Positions 55,901 through 63,982 of a stretch of 64,000 nucleotides of DNA are shown here, piece after piece. This stretch comes from an uncultured Collinsella sp. (GTDB lineage: Bacteria > Actinomycetota > Coriobacteriia > Coriobacteriales > Coriobacteriaceae): positions 1 to 64,000 of the forward strand of contig CAKUGR010000003.1 in assembly GCA_934654775.1 (NCBI GenBank), read 5' to 3'. The notes beneath the pieces are model-generated. The model worked only from the letters and a program-made list of their open reading frames with translations, searched no databases and was not told the DNA's origin. Within the stretch, counting starts at the first letter, position 1, and each line of letters starts with the position of its first letter. The translations under genes were made by a program, and so were the position numbers.

Positions 55901-56582
55901 CCTGACCGCGCTTTCCGAGTTCCAGGACCTGGGCAGCGGCATGCGTATCGCCATGCGCGACCTGGAGATCCGCGGCGCAGGTTCGCTTATGGGTGCCGAG
56001 CAGCACGGTAACCTGTCGAGCGTGGGCTTTGACCTGTTTACGCAGATGCTGGGACAGGCCGTGGCCGAGGCGCGCGGCGATGATGACGCCGGCGTGGAGG
56101 CGGCAAGCGTGGGTATCAACCTGCCGGCCGACTACTTCCTGTCCGAGGAGTACATGCCGGCGGTGGACCAGCGCGTGCTCGTGTACCGAAAGCTTGCGGC
56201 GGCTGAGGACCTGGAGAGCATCGACGAGGTGCAGGAGGAGACCGAGGCCGCGCACGGCGAGCTGCCGTTGGCGGGACTCAACCTGTTCAATCGCGCGCGT
56301 ATCCGCATTCGCGGCGAGCGTCTGGGGCTCGAGAGCGTCACGCTCAGCGGCGGGCGCATTACCTTCCTGGGTGTTGACGTGCCTAAGAAGGTAGCCTTTG
56401 AGTTCAAGAATCGCTACGGCGCAGTGAACTTCCCCAAGAGCCGGAAGCTGTCGGTGCCCTACAAGGCGGGCGCCGGTGCGGGCAGCGGCCTGGGCCGCGG
56501 CCTCGACGCCAACGACGGCACCGGTCCCGTCGCAGCCGCGCTTATGCTGCTGCAGCAATTGGGCGCCAGTGATGATGATTAA
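52953..56582 (+). CDS. mfd: Transcription-repair coupling factor
   Basis: Mfd (1209 residues) releases stalled RNA polymerase at DNA damage and recruits UvrA. In order: UvrB-homology region, an insertion of about 100 residues rich in Ala and Arg before the RNA-polymerase-interaction domain (FKPGDYVVHATHGIALF), the helicase/translocase domain with Walker A GDVGFGKTEVALRAAF, DEEQRFG box and GRVGRSATQAYAY, and the C-terminal TRCF domain. GGAGGA precedes ATG 52953. The length is near that of the E. coli protein. Confidence 0.96.
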   Translation: MLIHRIAAQLYTAEALQTVEAGLDAGEDVTLAVSQSGRTLMAAAQFARRPRPTVYIVSGEDAADRAARSLAAYVGLAHVCRFPERKDYPWREQAPDDAVVAQRCEALGRIVRGDNCIMVASARALLRCVPPVESRYWESTTFAVGEEIPFDEVPQRLVGMGYTNAGAADAPGLFRVHGDTVEVFPAQEKAPVRIEFFGDEIDRIRRMVSSTGQTIGNEDSIEIFPCRELALTDEAVHNMHVALYRASQDDSKLAALLEMVDARIVTPELDRFLPVMYGQTVSPLSHVSGKALVVLSEPRSLFDDCLRAYEDIEARAGEAGVDRLDGLYVRAQQLDFGAQQRLNYVSLIRAGGAVTAELKIEQPAIAGSDNRFMTRIQEVVGKRYACVFAIPDRGARESMELTFGDEGITFEESLTAAPENAGAIGDRVRVAADSADRTARQEAHASIRDRKADALNARSLEAGAAQAAAGAAVPTISRGRVTFVDAALPQGVVVPDANLAVFSIADLNARMDANRARSRRKVDITQITFPFKPGDYVVHATHGIALFSEIARQEVGGKERDYFLLEYADGDKLYVPLEQVDRITRYVGPDGDKPRLTRLNTADWTRATNKARKNAKKLAFDLVDLYTRRSSIAGIACPPDTPEQIEMEESFPYDETRDQLEAIADIKADMEALKPMDRLLCGDVGFGKTEVALRAAFKCVDSGRQVMVLCPTTILAQQHYETFFERFAPFGLEVEVLSRFRTPAQQRRALKAFAEGTIDVLIGTHRLLSADVNPKNLGLVIIDEEQRFGVQHKEQLKNLREQIDVLTLSATPIPRTMQMATSGVRDMSLITTPPTGRRPVIVHVGEYDPDVVSAAIRLEVGRGGQVYYVSNRVKTIDDAVARVHEAAPEARVGVAHGKMSPREVEDVMIEFATKKIDVLIATTIVESGIDNATANTLIIEDSQRLGLAQLYQLKGRVGRSATQAYAYFMFPGELPLTEEATARLTALSEFQDLGSGMRIAMRDLEIRGAGSLMGAEQHGNLSSVGFDLFTQMLGQAVAEARGDDDAGVEAASVGINLPADYFLSEEYMPAVDQRVLVYRKLAAAEDLESIDEVQEETEAAHGELPLAGLNLFNRARIRIRGERLGLESVTLSGGRITFLGVDVPKKVAFEFKNRYGAVNFPKSRKLSVPYKAGAGAGSGLGRGLDANDGTGPVAAALMLLQQLGASDDD

Positions 56583-56593
56583 CAAGTAAGGGG

Positions 56594-56618
56594 CGTGGTG
56601 GGACAATGTCCCACCACG
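56594..56618. repeat. Perfect 11-bp hairpin with 3-nt loop
   Basis: CGTGGTGGGAC (56594-56604) and GTCCCACCACG (56608-56618) surround AAT, 12 bp after the mfd stop. No T-run follows. Confidence 0.6.
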
Positions 56619-56654
56619 TCGCTGGCTGACCTTCTGCCCGACCGAAAGGATGCC

Positions 56655-57518
56655 ATGTTCGGGTACATCTATAAGAAAGACGCCGCCATTATTGCGGCTA
56701 TCCTGGCCCTTTGCCTGCTCACGGGCAGCTTCTTCGATTACCAAATCTCGAGTGCGCTGTTCAACATCGCCAGTATGTACGGCCGCTTTATCGAGGCTGC
56801 TGGCGAGCTGCCGTTTGAACTGACGGCGAGCGTCGCGGGCATTATGCTCGTGCGCGCGGTGCGCCCCGATTCCAGGGCGAGCAAATGGCTCGCCGTGCTC
56901 GGCATCCTCGTCAATGTTGGCCTGGCCGGCTACGAGATCATTTCGTCCCTGCGGGTTGGCGGCAAGCTCGTCGCGGTCCAGTTGGTACTGACATTTGTGC
57001 TGGTCATCGCCGCCAACCTCATCGTCTATCGCCTTACGCGCAAAACCTCGCCCGACGAGCTCACGCGCTGGGCGTTGATGGTGCTTGCTGTGTGGGTCGC
57101 TCAGGCCATTATCCTCAACGTCATCGTTAAGCCACTGTGGTCGCGCCCGCGCATGCGTGTGATCGAGGTCACGCCGGGGCTCAATTTTCAGCCGTGGTGG
57201 GTGATCGGCAACCCCGACAAGTGGAGCTATATTGCGGCCGGCGTGATCAAGGACGGCTTTAAGTCGTTTGCGAGCGGTCACACCGCGCATGCGGCGATCG
57301 GCCTGATGCTTGCCGGGCTTCCCGCGGCTGCCTTTACGGAAAAGCCGTCGCGCCGCCGCGTGGTCTTTTGGGCCGCGGCTGTGGCCGCAGCACTCGTCGC
57401 CTTTGGCCGCATCGTGATCGGTGCGCATTTTTTGACCGATGTGAGCTGCGGCTTTGCCCTGGTGCTGGCACTCGAGTGTCTTGCCGCGCACATTGCCTAT
57501 CCGCACGGCGTACAATAG
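56655..57518 (+). CDS. PAP2-family membrane phosphatase
   Basis: The 287-residue protein has about seven membrane helices and the three acid-phosphatase motifs: KPLWSRPRMR, SFASGHTAHAA, and GRIVIGAHFLTDV. These enzymes dephosphorylate lipid phosphates, for example undecaprenyl diphosphate or phosphatidate. ATG 56655 has GAAAGGA upstream. It lies between mfd and a threonine aldolase, with no obvious functional link to either. Confidence 0.88.
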   Translation: MFGYIYKKDAAIIAAILALCLLTGSFFDYQISSALFNIASMYGRFIEAAGELPFELTASVAGIMLVRAVRPDSRASKWLAVLGILVNVGLAGYEIISSLRVGGKLVAVQLVLTFVLVIAANLIVYRLTRKTSPDELTRWALMVLAVWVAQAIILNVIVKPLWSRPRMRVIEVTPGLNFQPWWVIGNPDKWSYIAAGVIKDGFKSFASGHTAHAAIGLMLAGLPAAAFTEKPSRRRVVFWAAAVAAALVAFGRIVIGAHFLTDVSCGFALVLALECLAAHIAYPHGVQ

Positions 57519-57563
57519 CTCCACCTGAATCATCTGGCCGATACCCGGTAAGAGAGGATTGCC

Positions 57564-58589
57564 ATGCTCGCGTTCAACAACGACTATTCCCACGGCGCAC
57601 ATCCAGCGGTGCTGCAAGCGCTCGTCGACACCAACATGGAGCCGCAGCCCGGCTACGGCACCGATACGCACACCGAGCGTGCCAAGGAGCTTATCCGCGA
57701 GGCCTGTCAGGCCCCCGATGCCGACGTGTTTTTGCTGGTGGGCGGCACGCAGGCCAACGCGACGGTGATTGACATGCTGCTCGCGCCGTACGAGGGCGTG
57801 GTTGCCGCCGAGACCGGCCACGTTGCCTGCCACGAGGCGGGCGCTATCGAGTTTGGCGGTCACAAGGTGCTCACCATCCCCGGCTACGAGGGCAAGATGC
57901 ACGCCGAGGACCTTGAGAACTATATCCAGGTGTTTTACGAGAACGAGAGCTACGAGCACATGGTGTTTCCGGGCGCCGTGTACGTGAGCCTGTCGACCGA
58001 GTACGGCACGCTGTACTCAAAGGCCGAGCTGGCCGAGATTTATGCGGTGTGCCAAAAGCGTGAGATTCCGCTGTTTGTGGACGGCGCCCGCCTGGCCTAT
58101 GCGCTGGCAGCCGATGAGTGCGACATTACCCTGCCCGAGCTGGCACAGCTGTGCGACGTGTTCTACATCGGCGGCACCAAGTGCGGCGCGCTTTGCGGCG
58201 AGGCCGTGGTGTTTTGCGGCATGCACGCTCCGGCGCATCCCATTCCGCGCATTAAGCAGCACGGCGCGTTGCTGGCCAAGGGCCGCCTGACGGGCGTCCA
58301 GTTTGAGGCACTCTTTACCGATGGCCTGTATTTTGAGATCGGCCGTCAGGCGATTGAGACCGCGAAGGCCCTTCGTCGCGTGCTGCACGAGCGCGGCTAC
58401 CAGTTCTTCTTGGAGACGCCTACCAACCAGCAGTTTGTGATTCTGCCCAACGAGGACATGGCGCGCATTCGCGAGCATGCGGCGATTGAGTACTGGGAAA
58501 AGTACGATGAGACCCATACCGTGGTGCGTTTTTGCACCAGCTGGGCCACGACGCAGGAGGACATCGACGCGTTGGCAGCTGTCCTGTAG
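57564..58589 (+). CDS. Low-specificity L-threonine aldolase
   Basis: This 341-residue pyridoxal-phosphate enzyme should split L-threonine or allo-threonine to glycine and acetaldehyde. The start FNNDYSHGAHPAVLQAL, FLLVGGTQANATV, the Asp-containing FVDGARLAYAL and the cofactor Lys206 in YIGGTKCGALCGE match the family. Length is normal. Relatives act on other beta-hydroxy amino acids, so the preferred substrate is open. A terminator follows. Confidence 0.9.
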   Translation: MLAFNNDYSHGAHPAVLQALVDTNMEPQPGYGTDTHTERAKELIREACQAPDADVFLLVGGTQANATVIDMLLAPYEGVVAAETGHVACHEAGAIEFGGHKVLTIPGYEGKMHAEDLENYIQVFYENESYEHMVFPGAVYVSLSTEYGTLYSKAELAEIYAVCQKREIPLFVDGARLAYALAADECDITLPELAQLCDVFYIGGTKCGALCGEAVVFCGMHAPAHPIPRIKQHGALLAKGRLTGVQFEALFTDGLYFEIGRQAIETAKALRRVLHERGYQFFLETPTNQQFVILPNEDMARIREHAAIEYWEKYDETHTVVRFCTSWATTQEDIDALAAVL

Positions 58590-58607
58590 GTTGATGTGAT
58601 GACGAGG

Positions 58608-58650
58608 GGCCGCCTTGCGTCTTGGTTTGGCGTAAGGCGGCCTTTGCTTT
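58608..58650 (+). terminator. Terminator of the threonine aldolase gene
   Basis: GGCCGCCTTGCG (58608-58619) pairs with CGTAAGGCGGCC (58631-58642) with one mismatch, followed by TTTGCTTTTG. Confidence 0.85.
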
Positions 58651-58668
58651 TGATGGGGGAGGGGCTGT

Positions 58669-59280
58669 ATGCCCGAGGAATCCGTGATGTCCGAGCCGAC
58701 GATTCGTCTGGCGACGCCCGACGACGCGCCAGCCCTGCTTGCCATTTACGAGCCCTATGTGCTCGAGACGGCGATTACCTGCGAATACAAGGTGCCGAGC
58801 GTTGAGGAGTTTGCCGGGCGCATTGCCAAGACGCTCGAGCGCTATCCGTACTTGGTGATGGAACTCGATGGCCGCCCAGTGGGTTATGCCTACGTGAGTG
58901 CACTCAACAGCCGCGAAGCCTATGACTGGTCGGTCGAGACGTCGATCTACCTGGCACGCGATGTGCGCCATGGTGGGCTGGGGCGCAAACTGCACGATGC
59001 GCTCAAGCAATGCCTGGTCGCGATGGGCATTACCAACATGTGCGCGCTCATTGCCGTGCCGCACGACAAGGATGACGAGTACCTGACGCACAACAGCCAG
59101 GATTTCCATGCCCATATGGGCTATCGCCTGGTGGGTGCCTTCGACCGCTGCGCGCAAAAGTTCGGTCGCTGGTATGACATGTGCTGGATGGAGCTGGTCC
59201 TAGCCGAGCGCGTCCCCAACCAACCCAAACCAACCTGGTTCCCCGCACTTGTTGCCCAAGGTTTCAAACCTACCATTTAG
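58669..59280 (+). CDS. GNAT-family N-acetyltransferase (phosphinothricin acetyltransferase-like)
   Basis: The 203-residue protein has the GNAT acetyl-CoA site in YLARDVRHGGLGRKLHDALKQ and the start IRLATPDDAPALLAIYEPYVLETAITCEY that resembles phosphinothricin or methionine sulfoximine acetyltransferases. The substrate is unknown. ATG 58669 has GGGAGGGG at good spacing; MSEPTI at 58687 is a second possible start. Confidence 0.87.
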   Translation: MPEESVMSEPTIRLATPDDAPALLAIYEPYVLETAITCEYKVPSVEEFAGRIAKTLERYPYLVMELDGRPVGYAYVSALNSREAYDWSVETSIYLARDVRHGGLGRKLHDALKQCLVAMGITNMCALIAVPHDKDDEYLTHNSQDFHAHMGYRLVGAFDRCAQKFGRWYDMCWMELVLAERVPNQPKPTWFPALVAQGFKPTI

Positions 59281-59298
59281 GGACAGGTTTTTGGCTGT

Positions 59299-59322
59299 CT
59301 TGCGGTATCAAATTGCCGCAAG
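59299..59322. repeat. Short inverted repeat CTTGCGG/CCGCAAG
   Basis: Perfect 7-bp arms with a 10-nt loop lie 19 bp after the GNAT stop. It could be a weak terminator; the tail is AAGCG. Confidence 0.4.
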
Positions 59323-59380
59323 AAGCGCCGCGTTCGTACGCTTTTTTGACTCGAATCGTCCCGTCGAGACACCTTGCGAG

Positions 59381-59503
59381 CTAAGTGAGTAGACTTTTTG
59401 GCGCAAGGCGAGCACAAAGCGTATCTGCTTTAGTAAAACCGCAGGTCACGGAGATGGCTGTTTTGGTTGTGCTTGGCAGGTCGCGAAAAGTCTACTCACT
59501 TAG
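59381..59503. repeat. 123-bp palindrome with perfect 18-bp arms
   Basis: Arms 59381-59398 and 59486-59503 (CTAAGTGAGTAGACTTTT and its complement) match exactly. The 87-nt interior is also partly self-complementary (GCACAA near 59413 with TTGTGC near 59466). A piece of the interior, AAAACCGCAGGT, recurs at about 59604-59616. No gene is visible between 59281 and 59653. Confidence 0.85.
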
Positions 59504-59653
59504 GTTTACGGTGCTGGATATTCTGGGCAGGAACAGTTGAGCTTGGGCGGCGCGTGTTGCCAGGCGATGTTGGCATTTGCGCCATGCCGGCTTGAGATTT
59601 AATAAAAACCGCAGGTAAAACGCATATTAGTTAGTTTCGCCTCGTTTAGTGCG

Positions 59654-60376
59654 CTAGCCGATGGGCTCGGTGTATTTGGCGCGGTCGGTGCGTTGGATGC
59701 GCTTGGAGACATGGAGCGGGCGGCCGTCGGTGTCGTAGACGTAGTCGGTGATCAAGATCAGCGCCTGCCCGCGCTCGACGTTGAGCAAAAACGCCTCGTT
59801 TTGCGAGGCATAGCACACCTCAAAGGTCTTATGCCCCTGCGCCGGCGCGCGATGGAACTCTTGGCGCAGCGTCGCGTAGAGCGATCCGTTGAGGTCGCGA
59901 TCGATGAGCGACCCAAAGCTTGGCGGCAGATACGTGGTCTCCAAGCACAGCGGGGCGTCGTCCAGATAACGCAGGCGGACGAGCTTGACGAGCTTGCTGC
60001 CCACGGCGGCATCAAAGAACTTGGCCACGCTGCCCGCCGCCTTGGCAAAGCCCGAGTCCACCGTGCGCGTGGTGGGCTTCATGCCCTGGCCCTCGACCTG
60101 CTTGGTGTAACTCGAGAACACCAGGTTGTTCTCGTGCACCTCGGGCGTGTCGGCCACAAAGGCGCCGCGTCCGCGCTCGGTGCGCACCAGGCCCTCATCC
60201 ACCAGTACCTTAAGCGCATGACGCACGGTGCTGCGCGAGAGCCCCGACTCGTCCATGAGTTTCATCTCGGACGGCAGCTTGTCTCCACGCGCATAGGTGC
60301 CGGCGGCGATGCGGTCGCGAAGCGTGCCCGCCAGGCGCTCGTATTGGGCCAAGTTCTTTTTCGATGAAGTGCTCAT
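59654..60376 (-). CDS. GntR/HutC-family transcriptional regulator
   Basis: This 240-residue repressor has an N-terminal GntR winged helix (YARGDKLPSEMKLMDESGLSRSTVRHALKVL) and a C-terminal UTRA ligand-binding domain. HutC-type regulators sense sugars, sugar phosphates or amino-sugar derivatives. It is divergent from the SIS-domain gene, and repeated TTGTATG/GCATGTAT sites lie between them, so it probably controls that gene and itself in response to the substrate of the deglycase. Confidence 0.92.
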   Translation of the reverse strand: MSTSSKKNLAQYERLAGTLRDRIAAGTYARGDKLPSEMKLMDESGLSRSTVRHALKVLVDEGLVRTERGRGAFVADTPEVHENNLVFSSYTKQVEGQGMKPTTRTVDSGFAKAAGSVAKFFDAAVGSKLVKLVRLRYLDDAPLCLETTYLPPSFGSLIDRDLNGSLYATLRQEFHRAPAQGHKTFEVCYASQNEAFLLNVERGQALILITDYVYDTDGRPLHVSKRIQRTDRAKYTEPIG

Positions 60377-60394
60377 GCGATCAACCTGTACCTA

Positions 60395-60424
60395 ACTTGT
60401 ATGCTTACCTAACCAAGCATGTAT
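60395..60424. promoter_or_regulatory. GntR operator candidate 1
   Basis: ACTTGTATGC (60395-60404) and AGCATGTAT (60416-60424) form an imperfect inverted repeat close to the GntR start. Confidence 0.5.
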
Positions 60425-60521
60425 CTAACATGACAACAAAAGCGCTGGTAAATGATTTCTGAGAATCATGTCAGCAATATTTCTAAGACAAATATAGCAT
60501 ACAACTAGTCGACATCGCCAA

Positions 60522-60543
60522 AACATGTATGTAACTTGTATGC
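60522..60543. promoter_or_regulatory. GntR operator candidate 2
   Basis: AACATGTATG followed by AACTTGTATGC forms two direct TGTATG half-sites 40 bp before the SIS gene, matching candidate 1. Confidence 0.5.
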
Positions 60544-60582
60544 CTGTGATGAGCATCAAACGAGAAGAAAGGCTGATGCACG

Positions 60583-61575
60583 ATGACTACTCAGGAACAG
60601 GTTAAGGACGTCGTTTCGCAGGTTTTGGCTGACAAGGCGGACAAGGGCGGCATCAAGCGCGTCGTGTGGATCGGCGCCGGCGGCTCCAACGGCGGCAACT
60701 ATCCTGCCCAGTACTTTATGGAGCACGAGGCCACGCAGGTCGTGAGCTCCAGCTACACCAGCAACGAGTTTGTGCACGCCACCCCGGCATACGTCAACGA
60801 GAACACCCTGGCCGTCGTCGTTTCCATGCGCGGCACCAAGGAGACCATCGTCGCCGCGCAGGTCGCCAAGGATCACGGCGCCAGCACCATCGCCATTTAC
60901 GTTGACGAGTCCGGCCTCACCGAGGTCTGCGACTACAAGGTCCAGTACGACAGCCTTGCCGTCGACGAGTCTTGCATGGGCCGCACCAACTCTGCCGTCG
61001 TGACCATGATCGCCGTGGAGCTCACGCAGCAGACCGAGGGCTATGCCGAGTACGAGACCGCCATGGCCGCCTTCGACCTGGTCGATCCCATCTATCGCAA
61101 GGCCGTTGAGTACACCTGTCCGCTTGCTGCCAAGTGGGCCGAGCAGAACGCCGACAAGCCCTGCATCAACGTGATGGCTCAGGGCCCGCTCTTTGGTGCC
61201 GCCTATGTCTTTAGCATCTGCAACGTTCAGGAGATGCTGCAGATCGACTCCTGCACCATCAACACCTGCGACTTCTTCCACGGCCCCTTCGAGATCCTGG
61301 ACAAGCGCACTTCGCTGTTCCAGCTCATCAGCGTCGGCCGCAGCCGCTGCAACGATGAGCGCGGCATTCGCTTCGTCAACCAGTACGGCGGCGAGCGCGT
61401 CTACCAGCTCGATGCCAAGGAGCTCGGCCTCAACGACATCAAGGACAGCGTGAGCGAGTACTTCAACCACCTGATCTTCGCCCCGATCCTCAACAACGTC
61501 TACATGCGTGCGCTTTCCGCCGTCACCCACAAGGACTACATGACGCGCCGCTACATGTGGAAGCTCGATTACTAA
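60583..61575 (+). CDS. SIS-domain protein, fructoselysine/glucoselysine 6-phosphate deglycase-like
   Basis: The 330-residue protein has two SIS (sugar isomerase) domains, with VVWIGAGGSNGG near the start and VVVSMRGTKETIVAAQ. It most resembles FrlB/GfrF deglycases, which split phosphorylated Amadori products into a hexose phosphate and lysine. A GntR regulator diverges from it and a mannose-family PTS gene lies downstream, as in gfr-type operons. The exact amino-sugar substrate is inferred. Codon use is highly biased. Confidence 0.8.
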   Translation: MTTQEQVKDVVSQVLADKADKGGIKRVVWIGAGGSNGGNYPAQYFMEHEATQVVSSSYTSNEFVHATPAYVNENTLAVVVSMRGTKETIVAAQVAKDHGASTIAIYVDESGLTEVCDYKVQYDSLAVDESCMGRTNSAVVTMIAVELTQQTEGYAEYETAMAAFDLVDPIYRKAVEYTCPLAAKWAEQNADKPCINVMAQGPLFGAAYVFSICNVQEMLQIDSCTINTCDFFHGPFEILDKRTSLFQLISVGRSRCNDERGIRFVNQYGGERVYQLDAKELGLNDIKDSVSEYFNHLIFAPILNNVYMRALSAVTHKDYMTRRYMWKLDY

Positions 61576-61610
61576 GGGATAGAGCAGCCTAACAGCTCGA
61601 TGCCCTCATA

Positions 61611-61677
61611 AGTTGCGGTGGAATAGTTCCTGTTTGGGGGCTTGAACCCTCTATTCAGGAACTATTTCACCGCAACT
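61611..61677. repeat. 67-bp palindrome with 22-bp arms
   Basis: Arms 61611-61632 and 61656-61677 pair at 21 of 22 positions around a 23-nt loop that itself contains GGGG and CCC. It follows the SIS gene and lacks a T-run. Confidence 0.85.
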
Positions 61678-61737
61678 GCGTTTGGCTACCCTTGCAAAAG
61701 TGGCTTCCGTTCGCCGATTTCGGTCTTGATAAATGTA

Positions 61738-61753
61738 TATAACGACTATAACG
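61738..61753. promoter_or_regulatory. Direct repeat of TATAACG
   Basis: Two TATAACG copies 9 bp apart (61738 and 61747) lie 40 bp before the EamA gene. The same motif recurs in both orientations before the PTS gene at 63059. Confidence 0.4.
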
Positions 61754-61793
61754 TAGTATGAAACATATTGGTAACAAAGCCAAGGAGGCTACG

Positions 61794-62876
61794 TTGAAGA
61801 GAAGCAATCTGGGCTATGTGCTGGTGCTGATCGCCGCGCTTATGTGGGGCACCATCGGAATCTTCGTTAACGGAATCTCGGCCCTCGGCGTTTCGTCTCA
61901 GAGCATGGCGGCCTTTCGCCTGTTGTCCGGCGCCATCCTAATGGCTCCGGTCTTGGTGTTTATGGGTTGCCAGGGAGGTGCTCGTGAGGGAAAAGCCACG
62001 GGCCCCATGGCGCTCTTCAAAGCAAGCCCCAAAGAGCTTGTTCCCTGCGCGCTTCTTGGCATCATCGGCCTCGCCACCGCTAACACGCTTTATTACGAGT
62101 GCATGGGCGAGGTGGGCATGTCCACGGCGTCGGTGCTGCTCTACACCTCGCCGGTGTTTGGCGTTGCGCTCGGTCGCGTGCTCTATTGCGAGGACGTGAC
62201 CCCCAACAAGCTCGTTGCCATCGTCTTTAACATCGTTGGCTGCGCGCTTGCGGTGACGAGTGGCGACCTTTCCGGTTTCCATTTCTCGGTATGGGGTGTT
62301 GTGTCGGGCGTGATCGCCGGACTTTGCGGTGCGCTGCTGGCCGTGTTTAGCCGCATGGCCACCAAGACGCTGCATCCGCTGGCCGTCACGTTTTGGGGCT
62401 TTGTCTTTGGCGGATGCTTTATGGCAGCCCTTTCGGCTCCGTGGTCCGATGTGGCCGCAGCAATGTCCCCGCAGCTCATCCTGCTGTTTGCAGGCTTTGG
62501 CTTTATCCCAACGGCCCTTGCATACATCTTTTATATGCAGGGCCTTTCTATGGATCTAGAGACGTCGAAGGTGCCGGTCGTGGCTTCGTTCGAAACCGTG
62601 GCGACCGTCCTGGTCGGTATTGGCATCTATGCCGAGTCCGCCGGCGCGATCAAGGTCCTGGGCATTGCGCTGGTGCTCATGTCCATCCTGATCATGAACA
62701 CCGACTTCTCCAAGCTGCGCAACAGCGTCATTGCCAAACGTATTGTCGAGAGCATGACTTTTAAGCCCAACGCGTGGTGGACGGAGAAATCGCAGGACAT
62801 GGATCTGTTCAAGGAGCGCACGGGTATCGCGCTGGAGCCCACCGTGCAGGAAAGCCCCTGGTACTTCGTGCGATAG
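61794..62876 (+). CDS. EamA-family (DMT) transporter
   Basis: The 360-residue protein has ten hydrophobic helices in two EamA halves (LGYVLVLIAALMWGTIGIFVNG; later FSVWGVVSGVIAGLCGALLAVF). Members export or import amino acids, nucleotides or sugars. TTG 61794 has AAGGAGG 5 nt upstream and is my preferred start; ATG 61758 lies directly behind the repeated TATAACG motif and has no ribosome binding site. The C-terminal 60 residues are a soluble tail, longer than usual. It sits between deglycase and PTS genes. Confidence 0.85.
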   Translation: MKRSNLGYVLVLIAALMWGTIGIFVNGISALGVSSQSMAAFRLLSGAILMAPVLVFMGCQGGAREGKATGPMALFKASPKELVPCALLGIIGLATANTLYYECMGEVGMSTASVLLYTSPVFGVALGRVLYCEDVTPNKLVAIVFNIVGCALAVTSGDLSGFHFSVWGVVSGVIAGLCGALLAVFSRMATKTLHPLAVTFWGFVFGGCFMAALSAPWSDVAAAMSPQLILLFAGFGFIPTALAYIFYMQGLSMDLETSKVPVVASFETVATVLVGIGIYAESAGAIKVLGIALVLMSILIMNTDFSKLRNSVIAKRIVESMTFKPNAWWTEKSQDMDLFKERTGIALEPTVQESPWYFVR

Positions 62877-62931
62877 GGGAGTGGCCTACCACTTGATGTG
62901 GCGATGTTCAAGCGACACCGAACCACCTCGC

Positions 62932-63042
62932 GTGAACGTTTCAAACACGTTAAACCCGTCAACGGTCGATTTTCACCCGTGAACGGTCTTTATACTAATT
63001 AGCAATATAAGCAACGTATAAGACGTTATAATGACCATAACG
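62932..63042 (+). promoter_or_regulatory. Regulatory region of the PTS gene
   Basis: Three GTNAACG(G/T)T-type copies (62934 region, 62958, 62979) are followed by ACGTATAA, ACGTTATAA and CATAACG (63013-63042), the latter matching the repeats before the EamA gene. AAGGAGGAGG lies before the ATG. Confidence 0.4.
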
Positions 63043-63058
63043 AAAAGGAGGAGGCAAG

Positions 63059-63982
63059 ATGAATCAGATCATTCTCGCATCTCATGGCGGCCTGGCCGCA
63101 GGCGCCAAAGACACGCTCGAGATGGTTCTCGGCGACGTGTCGAACGTCCACGTCGTGTCGCTTGCTCGTGACGACAAGGAGCCCATCACCAACAAGGTGG
63201 ACGCCATGATCGCCACGTTCAACGCGGACGACACCGTGTATGTGCTCACCGATATGCTCGGAAGCTCGGTCAACAACAATATGGTCGAGCTTTCCAAGAA
63301 CGGCACGGTGTTCACGGTGATCAGCGGTTTCAATATCCCGCTGGCGCTCACGCTCGCTATGAGCCCCGCCCCCGTTAAGGGCGCCGAGCTCGCGGCCCTC
63401 ATCAACGAGGCCCGCACCGGTCTGACCAACCCCAACGCACCGGTCGAGGCTGCCGCGGCCCCCACTAAGAAGGCCAAGGCGCCCCGCCACAGCTCCGGTC
63501 CCGCCAAGATCGTCCTCGCACGTCTTGACTACCGTCTGCTGCACGGCCAGGTCGTCTTTACCTGGACCACCAAGGTTCAGGCCGAGCGCATCATCGTCGT
63601 CGACAACGCTGCCGCCAACGATGACATCAAGAAGGGCGCCCTCAAGCTCGCTAAGCCCCAGGGCGTGCGCCTGAACGTCTTCACCGTTGAGCGTGCCCTC
63701 GCCAAGATGGACAAGCTCAACACCCTCGGCGAGCGCGTCATGTTCGTCTTTGGCAACACCGCCGAGATGCTGCAGTTCTGCCAGGGCTACAAGCTCGACG
63801 CCATCAACTTGGGCGCCACCGCCAACCACGACGGTGCCGACCAGATCGGCGGCAAGGACAGCTCCGTCTTCTTCGACGCCAACCAGAAGGCCGACGTCAA
63901 CCAGCTGCTCGACATGGGCATCAAGCTCTATGTCCAGCAGACCCCTACGTATCAGAGCGTCGACATCGACGCCAAGCTGTAA
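63059..63982 (+). CDS. PTS mannose-family EIIA-EIIB fusion
   Basis: The 307-residue protein joins two PTS domains. EIIA (1 to about 125) has the phosphorylated His9 in ILASHGGLAAG; a Pro/Ala/Lys linker follows; EIIB (about 150-307) has His162 in LDYRLLHGQVV. It passes phosphate from HPr to a sugar moved by EIIC/EIID, which should be encoded just beyond the window. Together with the GntR regulator and deglycase upstream it suggests uptake of a glycated amino acid or amino sugar. Codon bias is strong. Confidence 0.93.
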   Translation: MNQIILASHGGLAAGAKDTLEMVLGDVSNVHVVSLARDDKEPITNKVDAMIATFNADDTVYVLTDMLGSSVNNNMVELSKNGTVFTVISGFNIPLALTLAMSPAPVKGAELAALINEARTGLTNPNAPVEAAAAPTKKAKAPRHSSGPAKIVLARLDYRLLHGQVVFTWTTKVQAERIIVVDNAAANDDIKKGALKLAKPQGVRLNVFTVERALAKMDKLNTLGERVMFVFGNTAEMLQFCQGYKLDAINLGATANHDGADQIGGKDSSVFFDANQKADVNQLLDMGIKLYVQQTPTYQSVDIDAKL

